Below are positions 46,401 through 56,735 of a stretch of 64,000 nucleotides of DNA, in pieces (positions within the stretch are counted from its first letter, which is position 1; every line of letters begins with the position of its first letter). The notes under the pieces were generated by a model. That model searched no databases, was not told the DNA's origin, and saw only the letters and a program-made list of their open reading frames with translations. The position numbers and the translations under genes were made by a program. This DNA comes from Mytilus edulis (lineage: Eukaryota; Mollusca; Bivalvia; Mytilida; Mytilidae), in assembly GCF_963676685.1 (NCBI RefSeq), contig NC_092347.1, positions 91,942,966 to 92,006,965 of the forward strand. The letters run 5' to 3'.

Positions 46401-48365
46401 ATTACAGGGTTCTTGTGGCGTTCACCTTAGACACACATCGTTTTAACGATGTTTAAAAAAAAGACAGAACCAATTTAATGTCATATTTCCCTATTTTTTT
46501 TAAATATAACTAAAATTCTTTTATCTGACAAGAATATCCCTATTTAGCGAACAAGTAATTTATTCTTTTTACGGTTATTGAATACCAAGAAAGAAAATAA
46601 ATCCAGAAATTAATTTGAAACTTTGATACTCAAAAGTTTCCCAGCAAAATATTCACATCCCCTGGGGATAATTAGTGTTCGTCCAGTGGCATATATAACA
46701 ATTGTGATGACGAATTCCTTCCTTTGTTTGAGAACAATCTTATTGAAATATAAATCTGTGATTTTCCTAGGTCCACAGCTTCAATGAACCAAAGCAAAAG
46801 TTATACATCGACCTGTATTTAAATCAAATTGGTTCTCTTCTTCTTTTGGTATACAACTGTAGTCTATCGACATTCGATGATTACATATTGTTGGCATACG
46901 TTGGCTAGTCTATTTACAACACTTTTACCCCTATTTATTCAAAATATATGTTTTTTTCTTATGTTCAATGTATACACGTATATATTTTAAATTGCGCTAT
47001 AGTTCCGTAACTTTATATCCAGTCGTATAAACGAATCGTCGGCAAGTGCGTACATTTTTTTAAATCAATATTTCTGGTCTGTTCCAATCTGTCCTTCACT
47101 ATTGACAATGACTATATATTACATTTTCCCAAATACACCCTTGGAAATAATATTTAAATAGATTTTAATTTCATCAAATCTTATTTTTTGGGTATTATTT
47201 ATATATTATGAATTATATTCTTTACACCAGAAATGTTATTTATAAACAAGCGTATGAGTTTAGTAATGACAAGTAAGACAGAGTTGTATATTATACATCT
47301 GATAGTTCAAAATGAAAAGGTATAAGTTATAAGTTATCAGCCGTGTACACTGATCAATACCTGCAGAAGTGAAACGATGCATGAACTTGCAAGCCCGACA
47401 GGAAATCGCTTGAATACCTGGACGTGTCACCTCACACCCCTCACAATACCTTTGGAAGTAATACCTTTAGCCATGCTGGTGATCAGATAAGGGAAGATCA
47501 AAATATATTTGAAAAAAGTTTATTACTTTAAAGAATTATGAACAAATTAGATTTTCGAAAACAATTTTCACGGAACACTTATTTATGATTTCAACTTTGA
47601 CTTTTCACCTAATTCCAATATCAACAGTTTAAAAACAACAGACCATGGTAATTTAAAAAAAGTAAGAATATTTTCCGTATCAAGTTAGTTAGTCGTATTA
47701 AACAACCGTACGATTGACAAGATATCGACACGCAATTACGACTACATCGGTTACTGTAGTTTTGTTTCTTTGTGGTTTATAGACATATCGTTTTTATTCA
47801 TCGGGAAAGAAGACAAGATGGCGGATCTCGGAGAATTGATACTCTAAATTTAAAATCGATGGTGATCGCTTATCTAGCGGAATAAAACTTTAATATCTAT
47901 GAATTTGAACATTTTTATACAGAATGAACATAATATCAATTTTTGATTTTTTTGCGAAGTTTCCCTTTAAAATTACCAATTCAGGGGTAGCAACCCAACA
48001 ACAGGTTGTCCGATTCATCTGAAAATTTCAGGGCAGATAAATCTTGACCTTATAAACAATTTTACCACATGTCAGATTTGCTCTAAATGCTTTGGTTTCA
48101 GAGATATAAGCCAAAATCTACATTTTACCCCTATGTTCTATTTTTAGCCATAGCAGACATCTTGGTGGCTTGACCGGGTCACCAGACACATTTTTTAAAC
48201 TAGATACTCCAATGATGATTGTGGCAAAGTTTGGTTAAATTTGGCCCAGTAGTTTCAGAGTAGAAGATTTTTGTAAAAGTTAACTATGACGACAATGGCG
48301 ACACCGACGCTGACCACCAAGTGAAGAGAAAAGCTCACTTGGCCCTTTGGGCTAGGTGAGCTAAT
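43410..48365 (+). repeat. 'GGGCAATAACTCC' bivalve repeat, two internal units, split by a TTAA element
   Basis: Starts 'ctagaggctctaaaatgcctg' and ends 'gctcacttggccctttgggc..taggtgagctaa'. Unit 1 (about 43657-44160) and unit 2 (44163-44316 plus 47967-48290) share 'gggcaataactccttaag', 'tgaccattttg', 'aaattaccaatt.agggg', 'gcagataga/aatcttga' and 'attttt(g)taaa'. No coding frame. Unit 2 is interrupted by the element at 44317-47966. A decayed copy lies at 55285-55640 and an end-like piece at 50868-50960. Confidence 0.8.
44317..47966. mobile_element. 3,650-bp non-autonomous TIR element with TTAA target duplication
   Basis: The left end AGGGAAATTCCGCGATTTTT and the right end (reversed) AGGGAAACTTCGCAAAAAAA are inverted copies of about 20 bp. 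TTAA flanks both ends (44313-44316 and 47967-47970). The unit-1 sibling of the host repeat shows the unoccupied site with a single TTAA (43814-43817), which proves the insertion. TTAA duplications are typical of the piggyBac superfamily, but the terminal bases here are not the usual CCC-type, so the assignment is open. The longest frames inside are about 60 codons (for example 45714-45896) with no transposase motif. The interior is AT-rich with no recognised gene. Near the right end AAGATGGCGGATCTCGG (47815-47831) resembles a YY1/start-site motif. Confidence 0.8.
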
Positions 48366-48536
48366 AAGTGAACAATGAAAAGTATTGTTGTACAAATCTA
48401 GTCTAGACTTTCAGTTAAAACTTTATCTTGTCAAATATTCACAGTCTTCTTGCATGCTTGATCAATCATGTTGAAAGATTTACATCCAAGAATATTTGCA
48501 GACCACAAACAATAGCGCGTCCCAGAAAAAAATTAA

Positions 48537-48571
48537 AATAGCCTTGCCAGACGTCATAATTATTTGGACTA
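48537..48571. mobile_element. end fragment of the TAGTCCAAATAATTA MITE
   Basis: 'tagccttgccagacgtcataattatttggacta' matches the right end of the MITE at 10828-11085 (one small difference, and without its indel). Confidence 0.55.
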
Positions 48572-48679
48572 ACATGTACCTTACTTAACATCATCAGAAA
48601 AAGACTAATACGACCTACAAACATGACAAAAAGATGTTGATAACATACATGTAGTGACCATTTTTGGACAATCAATGCA

Positions 48680-48768
48680 TTTGAATGGGAGCATATAGTT
48701 GGAATCCACCCCCCTTTTACTCTGGGTTGGGAACCCCCTTTTAAAAATGGCTGGATCCGCCACTGAGT
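48680..48768 (-). repeat. GGGGCGGATCC-type repeat copy
   Basis: 'gggaaccccctttt' and 'ggctggatccgccactg' match the end of the short element at 25365-25515 in reverse. Confidence 0.55.
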
Positions 48769-48854
48769 GCAATCTACCCTCCATCAATGTCATTAACATG
48801 ATCATGACCATTAATTGTATCATCATATTAACATAGCCACACATTTGAACATGG

Positions 48855-49080
48855 CAAAAGAACTAAATACCTAGGGTGCAAATTCACATTCAAATTCTAT
48901 AGTGAGTGATGAAGTCAAAAACAGATGCCATAAAGCCTACAGAATAATCAGCTTGCTTAAACAAAATCTGAACATTGGATCAAATGCAGTAAATGAGTAT
49001 CATTGATTATTAGACTCTCTTCATCTGATCCTTATTGAAAAATTTCTTTGGACAGACAATGCTGTCAGATAAATTTCAAG
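48855..49080 (+). pseudogene. possible LINE remnant (low confidence)
   Basis: Conceptual translation over several frames gives TKYLGCKFT, then KNRCHKAYRIISLLKQNLNI and LLDSLHLILIEK, reminiscent of the post-RT region of LINE proteins (a 'KYLGC' block as at 53846). Stops and frameshifts are frequent. Confidence 0.35.
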
Positions 49081-49148
49081 TGTGTAGCAAGAAAAACAAG
49101 AAACGTCAGGTGCATATTTTGTACCATTTTCCGATCACAGACACTGTA

Positions 49149-49310
49149 TACACCTTATCGCTATTTGTCCGCCATTGCTGGAAATCACACAGGTTCCCGT
49201 AAAATTTTGACGTCATAAAACAAAACATCTGACGCAACAATGGAAAAGTGATTGTTGTTGACGTCAAAAGTTCAAGCGGACGGGTCAGTCGGGATTAGCG
49301 ATAAGGTGTA
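49149..49310. mobile_element. 162-bp MITE with perfect 15-bp TIRs and two CRE octamers
   Basis: TACACCTTATCGCTA (49149-49163) is the exact reverse complement of TAGCGATAAGGTGTA (49296-49310). The arms continue with imperfect symmetry (TTTGTCCGCC../..CAAGCGGACGGG, ATTTTGACGTCA../..TGACGTCAAAAG). Two perfect TGACGTCA octamers lie at 49208-49215 and 49259-49266. Non-coding. Confidence 0.75.
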
Positions 49311-49849
49311 TTTCTGTCAATGAAAATGGATTTTACTACGTACACTAGTACGTTATTTTTGTTACACGTGTGAATAGCATGTACCCATTGAAAGAAACAA
49401 GTTCTTATGCTTCAGATCATAGAATTATATTAGAAGAGTACATAAAGTTTACAAACCAAACTAACCTTGGATTACTTACTTGCTTACTTCCCTTATATTC
49501 GGTGTGTAAATGACGGAACATATCGGAAATGATAAAATCCGGATTTAAAAATGATTGAGGTGAGCGAGCGAGGCCGTAAAAAATAATTCATTGTACTATG
49601 TCTATAATCTCTCATAGTTATATGATATCGATTCGTTATTAGCTAGCTAGTTAAGTTATATACATGTTTGTTATTTTCTAAAAAGAAATAAGAGCAATTT
49701 AATCTTGTACATTTTGCTGTCGGCGCATCGCAAACAGACACTTAATAAAAAGTAACAATCTAATGAGTGCATAAATCAAAAATTAAATTTGTGCAAAAAT
49801 AAAACACAAAATGAACTCATTTACATATATGTACAAACAGGGTGGATGA

Positions 49850-50170
49850 CTAAATATACTGACTTTGGATCAGTATTTTAAACTGATCCAAAGAGTTTAC
49901 ATTAATGATGTTTTGTGGTAGTGAATTCCAGAGTTCAACTGTGTATGGAAAAAAACTGTACTTAAAGTAATCTGTTCTGGTGCTGAAAGTTTGATATTGT
50001 AGTGAATTGGTGAATCTGGTGATTTTGACTGGCTGTGCTGAGAGGTAAAGGTTTGGGTCGACTGCTATAAATTGGTGTGTGATCTTATACATCATTGTTA
50101 CTCGATTGATGTTTCTGCGAGTTTCCAGTGACTTCCATTTAAGATGGTCAATCATGCATGGAAGTGACAC
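49850..50170 (-). pseudogene. LINE C-terminal fragment
   Basis: A 106-codon minus-strand frame reads LKWKSLETRRNINRVTMMYK, IAVDPNLYLS and SFFPYTVELWNSLPQNIINV. These are the C-terminal blocks of Jockey/CR1-type LINE proteins ('L.W..L..RR...R..MMYKI', 'F.PYTV..WN.LP'). The RT proper is missing, and the frame ends in TAA at 49850. Confidence 0.8.
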
Positions 50171-50199
50171 TACTGGTGTTATGATACCTGTTGGTGACG

Positions 50200-50456
50200 T
50201 AAAAACACGCGTATGTTAACTTTCTTCAAAAAGAAAATCCTTTATATTCTCAAAATCTTCATCAATGTACTGCTATTCTTTCCTGTACACTAATTCGTTG
50301 ACATTATTTTCGTATGCAGTGGTCTTCGGTAAGATAACTGAAAACCCTAGTCGATTACGAGTAGTCGAGCTCACCTGCCACGTGAGGGATTCGAACTCAC
50401 AGCATAAGTGCTCACAGGCAAGTATTTGAACTATTTGACCACTCGGCGAGCCGACC
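50200..50456 (-). mobile_element. tRNA-derived SINE
   Basis: Read on the minus strand from 50456: GGTCGGCTCGCCGAGTGGTC (A-box region of a Ser/Leu-like tRNA head), then an anticodon-arm-like region, then GTGAGTTCGAATCCCTCAC (B box with a pairing T-arm, 50380-50398). The cloverleaf is imperfect and followed by non-tRNA sequence to about 50200, as in a SINE body. It lies directly beside a LINE end on the same strand, which may be coincidence. A functional tRNA gene is unlikely because the acceptor arms do not pair. Confidence 0.65.
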
Positions 50457-50867
50457 GAAAATACTGGACATGGCTTAATAACTTACTGTTCAATCTTTCA
50501 ATCTTTTCAAATGAAGTTAAGATTGAAAATGACTGTTTTAGACTAAAATTCGTTTAATAGTGAGTACGTTTATCTAAGATTAAAATGGCTGGTTTAGACT
50601 TAAATATATTTACTAGTGAATACGTCTAAAATGGAGCCAGCACTATAACTATCGCTTTTCGGGCGGGAAGAAGGCAAATGGTAGTTGTTATTATCTTTGA
50701 ACTAGCTGTCAGTAACTGTGAGTTCTCTCAGATCTGTATTTTTGTGTCTTTTGTTGTTGTGATTGTTCTAATTAATACCTTTCCAAGTCCAGTCTGTAAT
50801 TTTGTGAGATTCTTATCTGCCTTGTATCGATCTGACGAGTTAAGCGTTTTCAACCGATATTTAGCTC

Positions 50868-50960
50868 ACCAAAGAGCAAAGTGAGCTTTTTACATCAGCT
50901 TCGGTTGGCGTTTTTTACATAAGTTTTCTCCGAAACGACTGGATCAAATTTAACAAAACA
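50868..50960 (-). repeat. end of the AGGTGAGCTAA/TTAGCTCACC repeat family
   Basis: TTAGCTCACCAAAGAGCAAA followed by GTGAGCTTTTTACATCAGCT matches the 3' terminus of the repeat ending at 48365 (reversed) and can fold into a short hairpin. Confidence 0.5.
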
Positions 50961-51244
50961 TGGCTAAAATCGTGACAAAAGCCTAAAATGCAAGTTTTGT
51001 CTTTTATTTTGAAATCTGTTATAAATAGAGAAAACCTGACAGTATCAGAAATGTACACCAATCAGGGCCGTAAACGACAAAGAGGCATGTAGGCAGTTGC
51101 CTCCTATTGTGGGCTGGCCAAAAAAAAAAAATGAAGAAAAAAACGCTGAAAAGAAAAAAAATGGTTAAAATCATGAACTACTTTAAAAGCACTGCCATGG
51201 TTGTTAGTTTAAACAACAAGGTGATTAATCATAAACAAGAATAA

Positions 51245-51790
51245 AATTGAGAAAGGAAATGGTGAATATGTCAAAGCGACAACCACCCGACCATAGAGCA
51301 AACAACAGCCGAAGGCAACCAATGGGTCTTCAATGTAGCGAGAATTCCCGCACCCGTAGGTGTCCTTCAGCTGGCCCCTAAAATATGCATAATAGTACAG
51401 TGATAATGGACGTCATACTAAACTCCGAATTATACACAAGAAACTAAAAATTAAAATCATACAAGACTAACAAAGGCCAGAGGCTCCTGACTTGGGACAG
51501 GCGCAAAATTGCGGCGGGGTTAAACATGTTTATGAGATCTCAACCCTCCCCCTATACCTCTAGCCAATGTAGAAAAGTAAAAGAATAACAATACGCACAT
51601 TAAAATTCAGTTCAAGAGAAGTCCGAGTCTGATGTCAAAAGATGTAACAAAAGAAAATAAATAAAATGACAATAATACATAAATAACAACAGACTACTAG
51701 CAGTTAACTGACATGCCAGCTCCAGACCTCAATTAAACTGATTGAAAGATTATGTCTTCATCATATGAATATCAGGTACAATCCCTCCCG
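51245..51790 (+). repeat. dispersed 'GTCAAAGAGACAACAACCCGACC' repeat (longest copy)
   Basis: Shares 'tcaaagcgacaaccacccg', 'gcgagaattcccgcaccc', 'gcgcaaaattgcggcggggt', 'gagatctcaaccctccccct' and 'atgccagctccagacctcaa' with the reversed copy at 39740-40260 and the shorter one at 26713-27110. Confidence 0.8.
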
Positions 51791-53130
51791 TTAGGGGTTT
51801 AGTATCATACTATCATAAAATATATGAGAAGAACATAACCCGTGTCATGCCAACAACTGTTTTTTTAGAAATAAATGTGTTTAGTTCCGATGCAAAGAAG
51901 TTCACCAATGGAAAACGGTCATGTCTTTTAAAGAGGTTGGGTCAAAATGTACAATAGAGCAAGAAATCAAACACATGCAGTACTATCCAAATATAAAACA
52001 AATACTATTGCTTCTGTTAACCTTACTAGTTGGGTCTTGTAGTTGTAAGGGGTTATTTTCTGTCCTACGGCGCCTGGAACAGGTCAACAATGACCGAAAG
52101 CAGATTGTGTGGTCTGGCTATGCTACACATACAAAGGAGTGACTGATAATATTGGCAATATTGAATGCATAAATGCTAAAGATTAAAAGAGATAGGATTC
52201 GTCCGGGCATATTAGCATTTGATAAGCCTAACCGAATAAAATGTTCAGTGTTAACAGTGTTACGTTATAATAATTTGAATTTGATAATCAAATTTATGAT
52301 TTCTTAAAAATGCATTTTCATTTTAAGGTTTGAAAATTGTCTTTCAGGCTGAAACAGTGAAACGAAGTCAAATTAGCTCGATAGGGACAGCAAAAAAGCC
52401 GGATAAACGAAAAAAAAATGCTCAACTTTAGGGGGCCTTTCAATTTAAGTTTGGAAATTGTTTCCCAAAACTTAGCAAACATTGCTTATGAAGAGTCATA
52501 AACAGGATAAAGCGCAAAAAAATCTTATTTTACCGACAAAGTTGTGAACTCTGGTTTATAACTATTTTTAATATATTCCAAGTGCTTATTTATTAAAATA
52601 TAACAACTATTTAACAAGTGGACGAATTTTGGGGAGGATACATTGCATTTATGAAAAAGGCTCTGTTAACTAGCGTCTCTGTGAGTGTTCCAAAGAGACA
52701 AATGTATCGATGCCGTGTAGTGTTGATGATCAGTTTTATGTCCCGACATAATTGTTGCGGTAAATATAGTTTTTCGGTCTGTTCGTCCATCCGTTCGTTC
52801 GTCAGTTACACTGGTTTACCTTTGCGTTTAAGATGATTCGAAAAGGGAAATAAGCGCCGAGCGGGACACCCCTGTCTTCAAGACATTTCCTTGTTGCCAT
52901 CAGCCTATCTATAGATCGTGTTCAAAGTATTTCAGTAGGTAAACACGTTTCCTTTTGTTTTCATGTCTTTATTCTTAAATTATTTGTTAGTATGAAATAG
53001 TTGATGTGTTCATTAATTAGTGTGTATATTTTGTTTTGTTTTGGAGAAGACGTTACTAAGTTGTAAAACTTGTGTCTAATCCATTTGTCATTTTGAACAA
53101 TAAAATATGTTTAAACTAGAAGGTAAATCC
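51790..53130. other. intergenic with unassigned repeats
   Basis: No gene recognised. 52700-52830 ('ggtctgttcgtccatccgttcg') has the composition of a molluscan dispersed repeat. Short open frames are not supported. Confidence 0.4.
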
Positions 53131-53200
53131 AGCTCTACATCCCCGGTGATTTTATAAGACTTCTGGGGACTTGCTCAATATGAATATAAAGGGTCAAAAG

Positions 53201-54340
53201 TACATCCCAGCATATTACAGACCAATATCTCTGACATTTATTTGTTGCAAGATCATCGAACATATTGTTTCCAGCCATATTTATGGAACACACAGAGGCA
53301 AACAATATCCTTTTCCCACTAGAACATGGATTTCGAAGTAAACGATCCTGCGAGACGCAACTCTTATAATGCATTGATGACCTGACAAAGAATCTTGAAT
53401 TGAGAAAACAGTCTGACCTACTGATAATAGATTTCTCAAAAGCATTCGGCAAGATATCCCAAAGCATACTCCTACATAAACTCAATCACTATGGAATCAG
53501 GGAAAAGACAGCTGGATAGAAGCATTCCTGACAAATAGAACCAAAGTAGTAGTTGTTGAGGGTGAACAGTCAGACAGCAAAGGTAGAATCTGGAGTTCCA
53601 CAAGGGTCAGTGCAAGGCCCTAGTCAACAGTTCGTCTCTTTGCAGATGACACAGTAGTCTACCTAACCATCGCCTCAGATACCGATTGCCGACAACTACA
53701 GTCAGACCTGTAACTGGCACTATGAGAGGAAAAGTGGAAGATATATCACCCAGAAAAGTGTCGCGTGCTGACTGTCTCCAGAAAGAAAAAGCCGATCAAA
53801 TGGGACTTTATATTACATGGCCATGTACTAAAACATGAAACGTCAATTAAGTACCTAGGCTGCACTATCACAAGCGAACTAGACTGGGGAGAACACATCA
53901 ACAACATTACCAGCAAAGCCAGCAGAAGCCTTGGTTTCATCCATAGAAACCTACAAATCGACGCTAAAAACATCAAAGAGCAAGCATACAAAACTCTAGT
54001 AAGGCCCCAACTAGAATACGCCACAACAGTATGGGACCCATATCATCAAAAAAATATTGAACAAATTGAAAAAGTTCAAAGGAGAAGTCTCCAAGAACGA
54101 CACAGAGAAGACAGGCTCGCAATGATGTACAAGATCGTCTATGAAAAAGTAGCCATCAGCAAAGTCATGTACCTCCAAACACCAACTAGAATATCCAGAC
54201 ATACACACCAGCATTGATACATGGTACAAATAGGAACCAAAGACTGCAGGAAATGATCCTTCTTTGTGAACACCACCAGAGACTGGAACAAGCTTCTCCC
54301 AGAGAATGCCACATGCATTCAAATCTCAAATAACCAACCT
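53201..54340 (+). pseudogene. degenerate LINE reverse-transcriptase ORF2
   Basis: Blocks in order, over several frames: YIPAYYRPISL and CCKIIEHIV; FSKAF; SGVPQGSVQGP (53588-53625); RLFADDTVVYLTI (catalytic F-A-D-D, 53631-53670); HPEKCRVLTVSRK; TSIKYLGCTITSELDWGEHI; TSKASRSLGFIHRNL; QAYKTLVRPQLEYATTVWDP; QIEKVQRRS; EDRLAMMYKIV; NTTRDWNKLLPENATC. The order is that of Jockey/CR1-group LINE ORF2. A deletion fuses the 'PQG' block almost directly to 'FADD', removing the usual 20-plus residues between, and several stops and frameshifts occur. Inactive. The longest open part is 53765-54217 (150 codons). Confidence 0.9.
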
Positions 54341-54759
54341 TACAAACTAAAGATGAACATTTGTTTTCAGCCTGTTTTTAACCATGCAGAACCAATTTGC
54401 CAGTATATTCAGAAAGTTGAATGTGGGCAGTATATGGAAAAAGAAGAAGATATTGTGTTTTATTAGTGAAATACTGAATGTTTGGTTGAAATTACTGTTC
54501 TGAAAAATCGAAAAGTTCAAGTCCTGTTTTGGTCTCAATATAGAAAAGAATGGATATTGGTTAATGGCACGAAGACATCACATATTGATCATTAAATGTC
54601 ACACAAAAACAAACAACACGAACTTCAATAGAGCAGGAACTTCCATTTATAGACAGCCATCTCAGGATGGCCTCAAACAAAACAAGAACAACTGTACCCA
54701 AAGGCACAGCAAAATGCCCAAATATCTTATTTTAAATTAAAAGGTTTATTCAGGATTAT

Positions 54760-54960
54760 ATATGTCCCTCTTATAATAAATCAAGAATAGACACGACAAT
54801 GACTTGAATGGATCCTTTTAATATAAAAACGACTTCTGTCCTCTATGTTGGTAAAAACGACCTGCGACCTGTACATTTCCCTTAAAAACGACCTTGCGAC
54901 CTTCAACGAATTTAAAAGCCACCTTGCGACCTGAGGGGGTACCCTTTGGGAGCCTCAAAT
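54760..54960 (+). repeat. 'AAAACGACCTTGCGACCT' short-repeat patch
   Basis: The motif recurs with variable spacing (about 54826, 54853, 54885, 54912): AAAAACGACCTGCGACCTG, AAAAACGACCTTGCGACCTT, AAAGCCACCTTGCGACCTGA. Non-coding; no matching feature. Confidence 0.6.
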
Positions 54961-55284
54961 ATGTACACCATTTTAGTTTCAGAAAGTTGGAGTTCTAGGT
55001 AAGCATGACCTAGTTGATAAATTTAACTGTTTTTTTTTATGTAAATAATTCAACTTTTTTGCATTGAATCAAACCCTCCTTCCTGTAGTCATTAAATGTC
55101 TTTTTATGTTAGTTGATTTTTCTCACTAGCTGTGATGTGCTATTTATTTCCCTTGGTAGCAGGTAATACTACAAAAAAGTTTCACTGTATAACTAATGAC
55201 TTGGCTATCTTGTAGGTCCTTGATTGGTTGGATCAGGAAATTAAGAATGCATTTAAATTTATACGGTGCATAAACATTGTAAAA

Positions 55285-55640
55285 TTCATCATTAAAGGGC
55301 TATAACTCCAATAAAGAGTCGATTGACGAATTGGGTCATTTTGATTTATTATTAATCTTGTCTTGCTGATAAATAGTAACAATTATAAGATGTCTTCTGA
55401 CAGTTTTTATGTAAGTAGACGGTAGGGAGATCTCAACATTCTGATTTTTTTTTATGTCTGATTTTCTCTGTATGTAGCAGTTTCTAGATAATAAGCAAAA
55501 CCTGCATTTTAACCCTACATTGTATTTCAAGCCATTAGACACATTTGAACACTACATACCCAAATGATGTAGCTAAATGGTCCAGAAGTTTCATAGAAGA
55601 CTTTTTTTTTTTAATTTAACAAACAAGGATGACAAAAGAT
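55285..55640 (+). repeat. decayed copy of the GGGCAATAACTCC repeat
   Basis: 'aaagggctataactccaataa', 'gtcgattgacgaattgggtca', 'aacactacatacccaaatgatg' and 'ccagaagtttcatagaaga' match unit 1 of 43410-48365 with many changes. Confidence 0.55.
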
Positions 55641-55796
55641 TGACTGAAGATGTACACAAAGTGTACAAAAGTGAACTTTATGGATATTCTGACAATTAGA
55701 TGTCATAGGTTGAAAAGCAAAAAAGTTATATGGTACTTATGAACTATCAAGATTCCCACAAACGATAAGAAGAAATTCCAATCCAAGTATATATAT

Positions 55797-55802
55797 TTTA
55801 TT
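55797..55802 (-). terminator. candidate poly(A) signal of the ALMS1-type gene
   Basis: AATAAA on the minus strand, 934 bases after the stop codon. The stretch between is repeat-free except for a local tandem array and fits a 3' UTR that ends before the decayed repeat at 55285-55640. Confidence 0.35.
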
Positions 55803-56545
55803 ACAAAATATAAATGCCATCTAAGGCCTTACAGCCAGCATAAATATATATTGTACAATTATGGTGGCAAGAAATTCCCAAAATGCTACAAATTCTTTGT
55901 TACCTATTAAACACCATTACATCCCTACTACAAAATATTTTAATACAAACAACCTAAAGATATAAGTAATAGCATGAAATAGATGTCATTCTGAGTCAAA
56001 TGAAAACATTCTACCTTTTACAGGTAGCAACTAATTATTTTCAAATAAGCTAAAACTTTTAAAGTTCCCATAAAAATTATTCTGTTGCTTTAGTTTTATT
56101 TTCTTTCTAAAAAAAAGTATAATGCATGTTAATTTTCCAATTACCAAAAATGCAATTACATTAATGCAAAACAAACAAACAAGTTAAAATTTAGTTAAAA
56201 GTTAAAACTTAGTTAAAATTGTGTTAAGATTTTATACAAAACAATTATAGAGAGTTAATAAAACCTACCAAACATTGACAGCCTATCATACCAAATATAC
56301 TTTACAACATCTGAGAAAATAATAAAGATTTGTCATAAACACTCAGTGATAATTTAACAGTGATCATTATTATTTTGGCACACTATGACCTGAAGATATA
56401 TATAACACAACCTTATGTATGTGAAAAGATCAAATAAGTAGGTATTTGTATGAGTATTCTTAAAGTGAAACAATGGCATTCATAAAACTGTGTTGTGCAG
56501 TGAAACAACAATGTTATAAGATTATTCTTTCTTTCAAGTTTGAAT

Positions 56546-56672
56546 GATCTACATACACAATAAATTGTCTCAGATCTACATATATATTCAATCATCTCAG
56601 ATCTACATATACAATAAATTGTCTCAGATCTGCATATATGTTAAATCGTCTCAGATCTACATAATATATTGA
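56546..56672 (-). repeat. 27-bp tandem array in the ALMS1-type 3' UTR
   Basis: Four 27-bp units starting GATCTACATA and ending GTCTCA (56546, 56573, 56600, 56627), followed by a 19-bp partial unit; units differ by several substitutions. They lie between the stop codon and the candidate poly(A) signal, so probably are transcribed. Confidence 0.85.
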
Positions 56673-56735
56673 GATCTACTTTTATATCACAGTCTAAGGA
56701 CACAATACTGTCAAATAAATATATAAATAGCACTA

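Noticed and set aside
50368-50456. Functional tRNA gene on the minus strand
   Set aside because: A and B boxes are present but acceptor arms do not pair and the anticodon arm is unclear; a SINE head explains it better.
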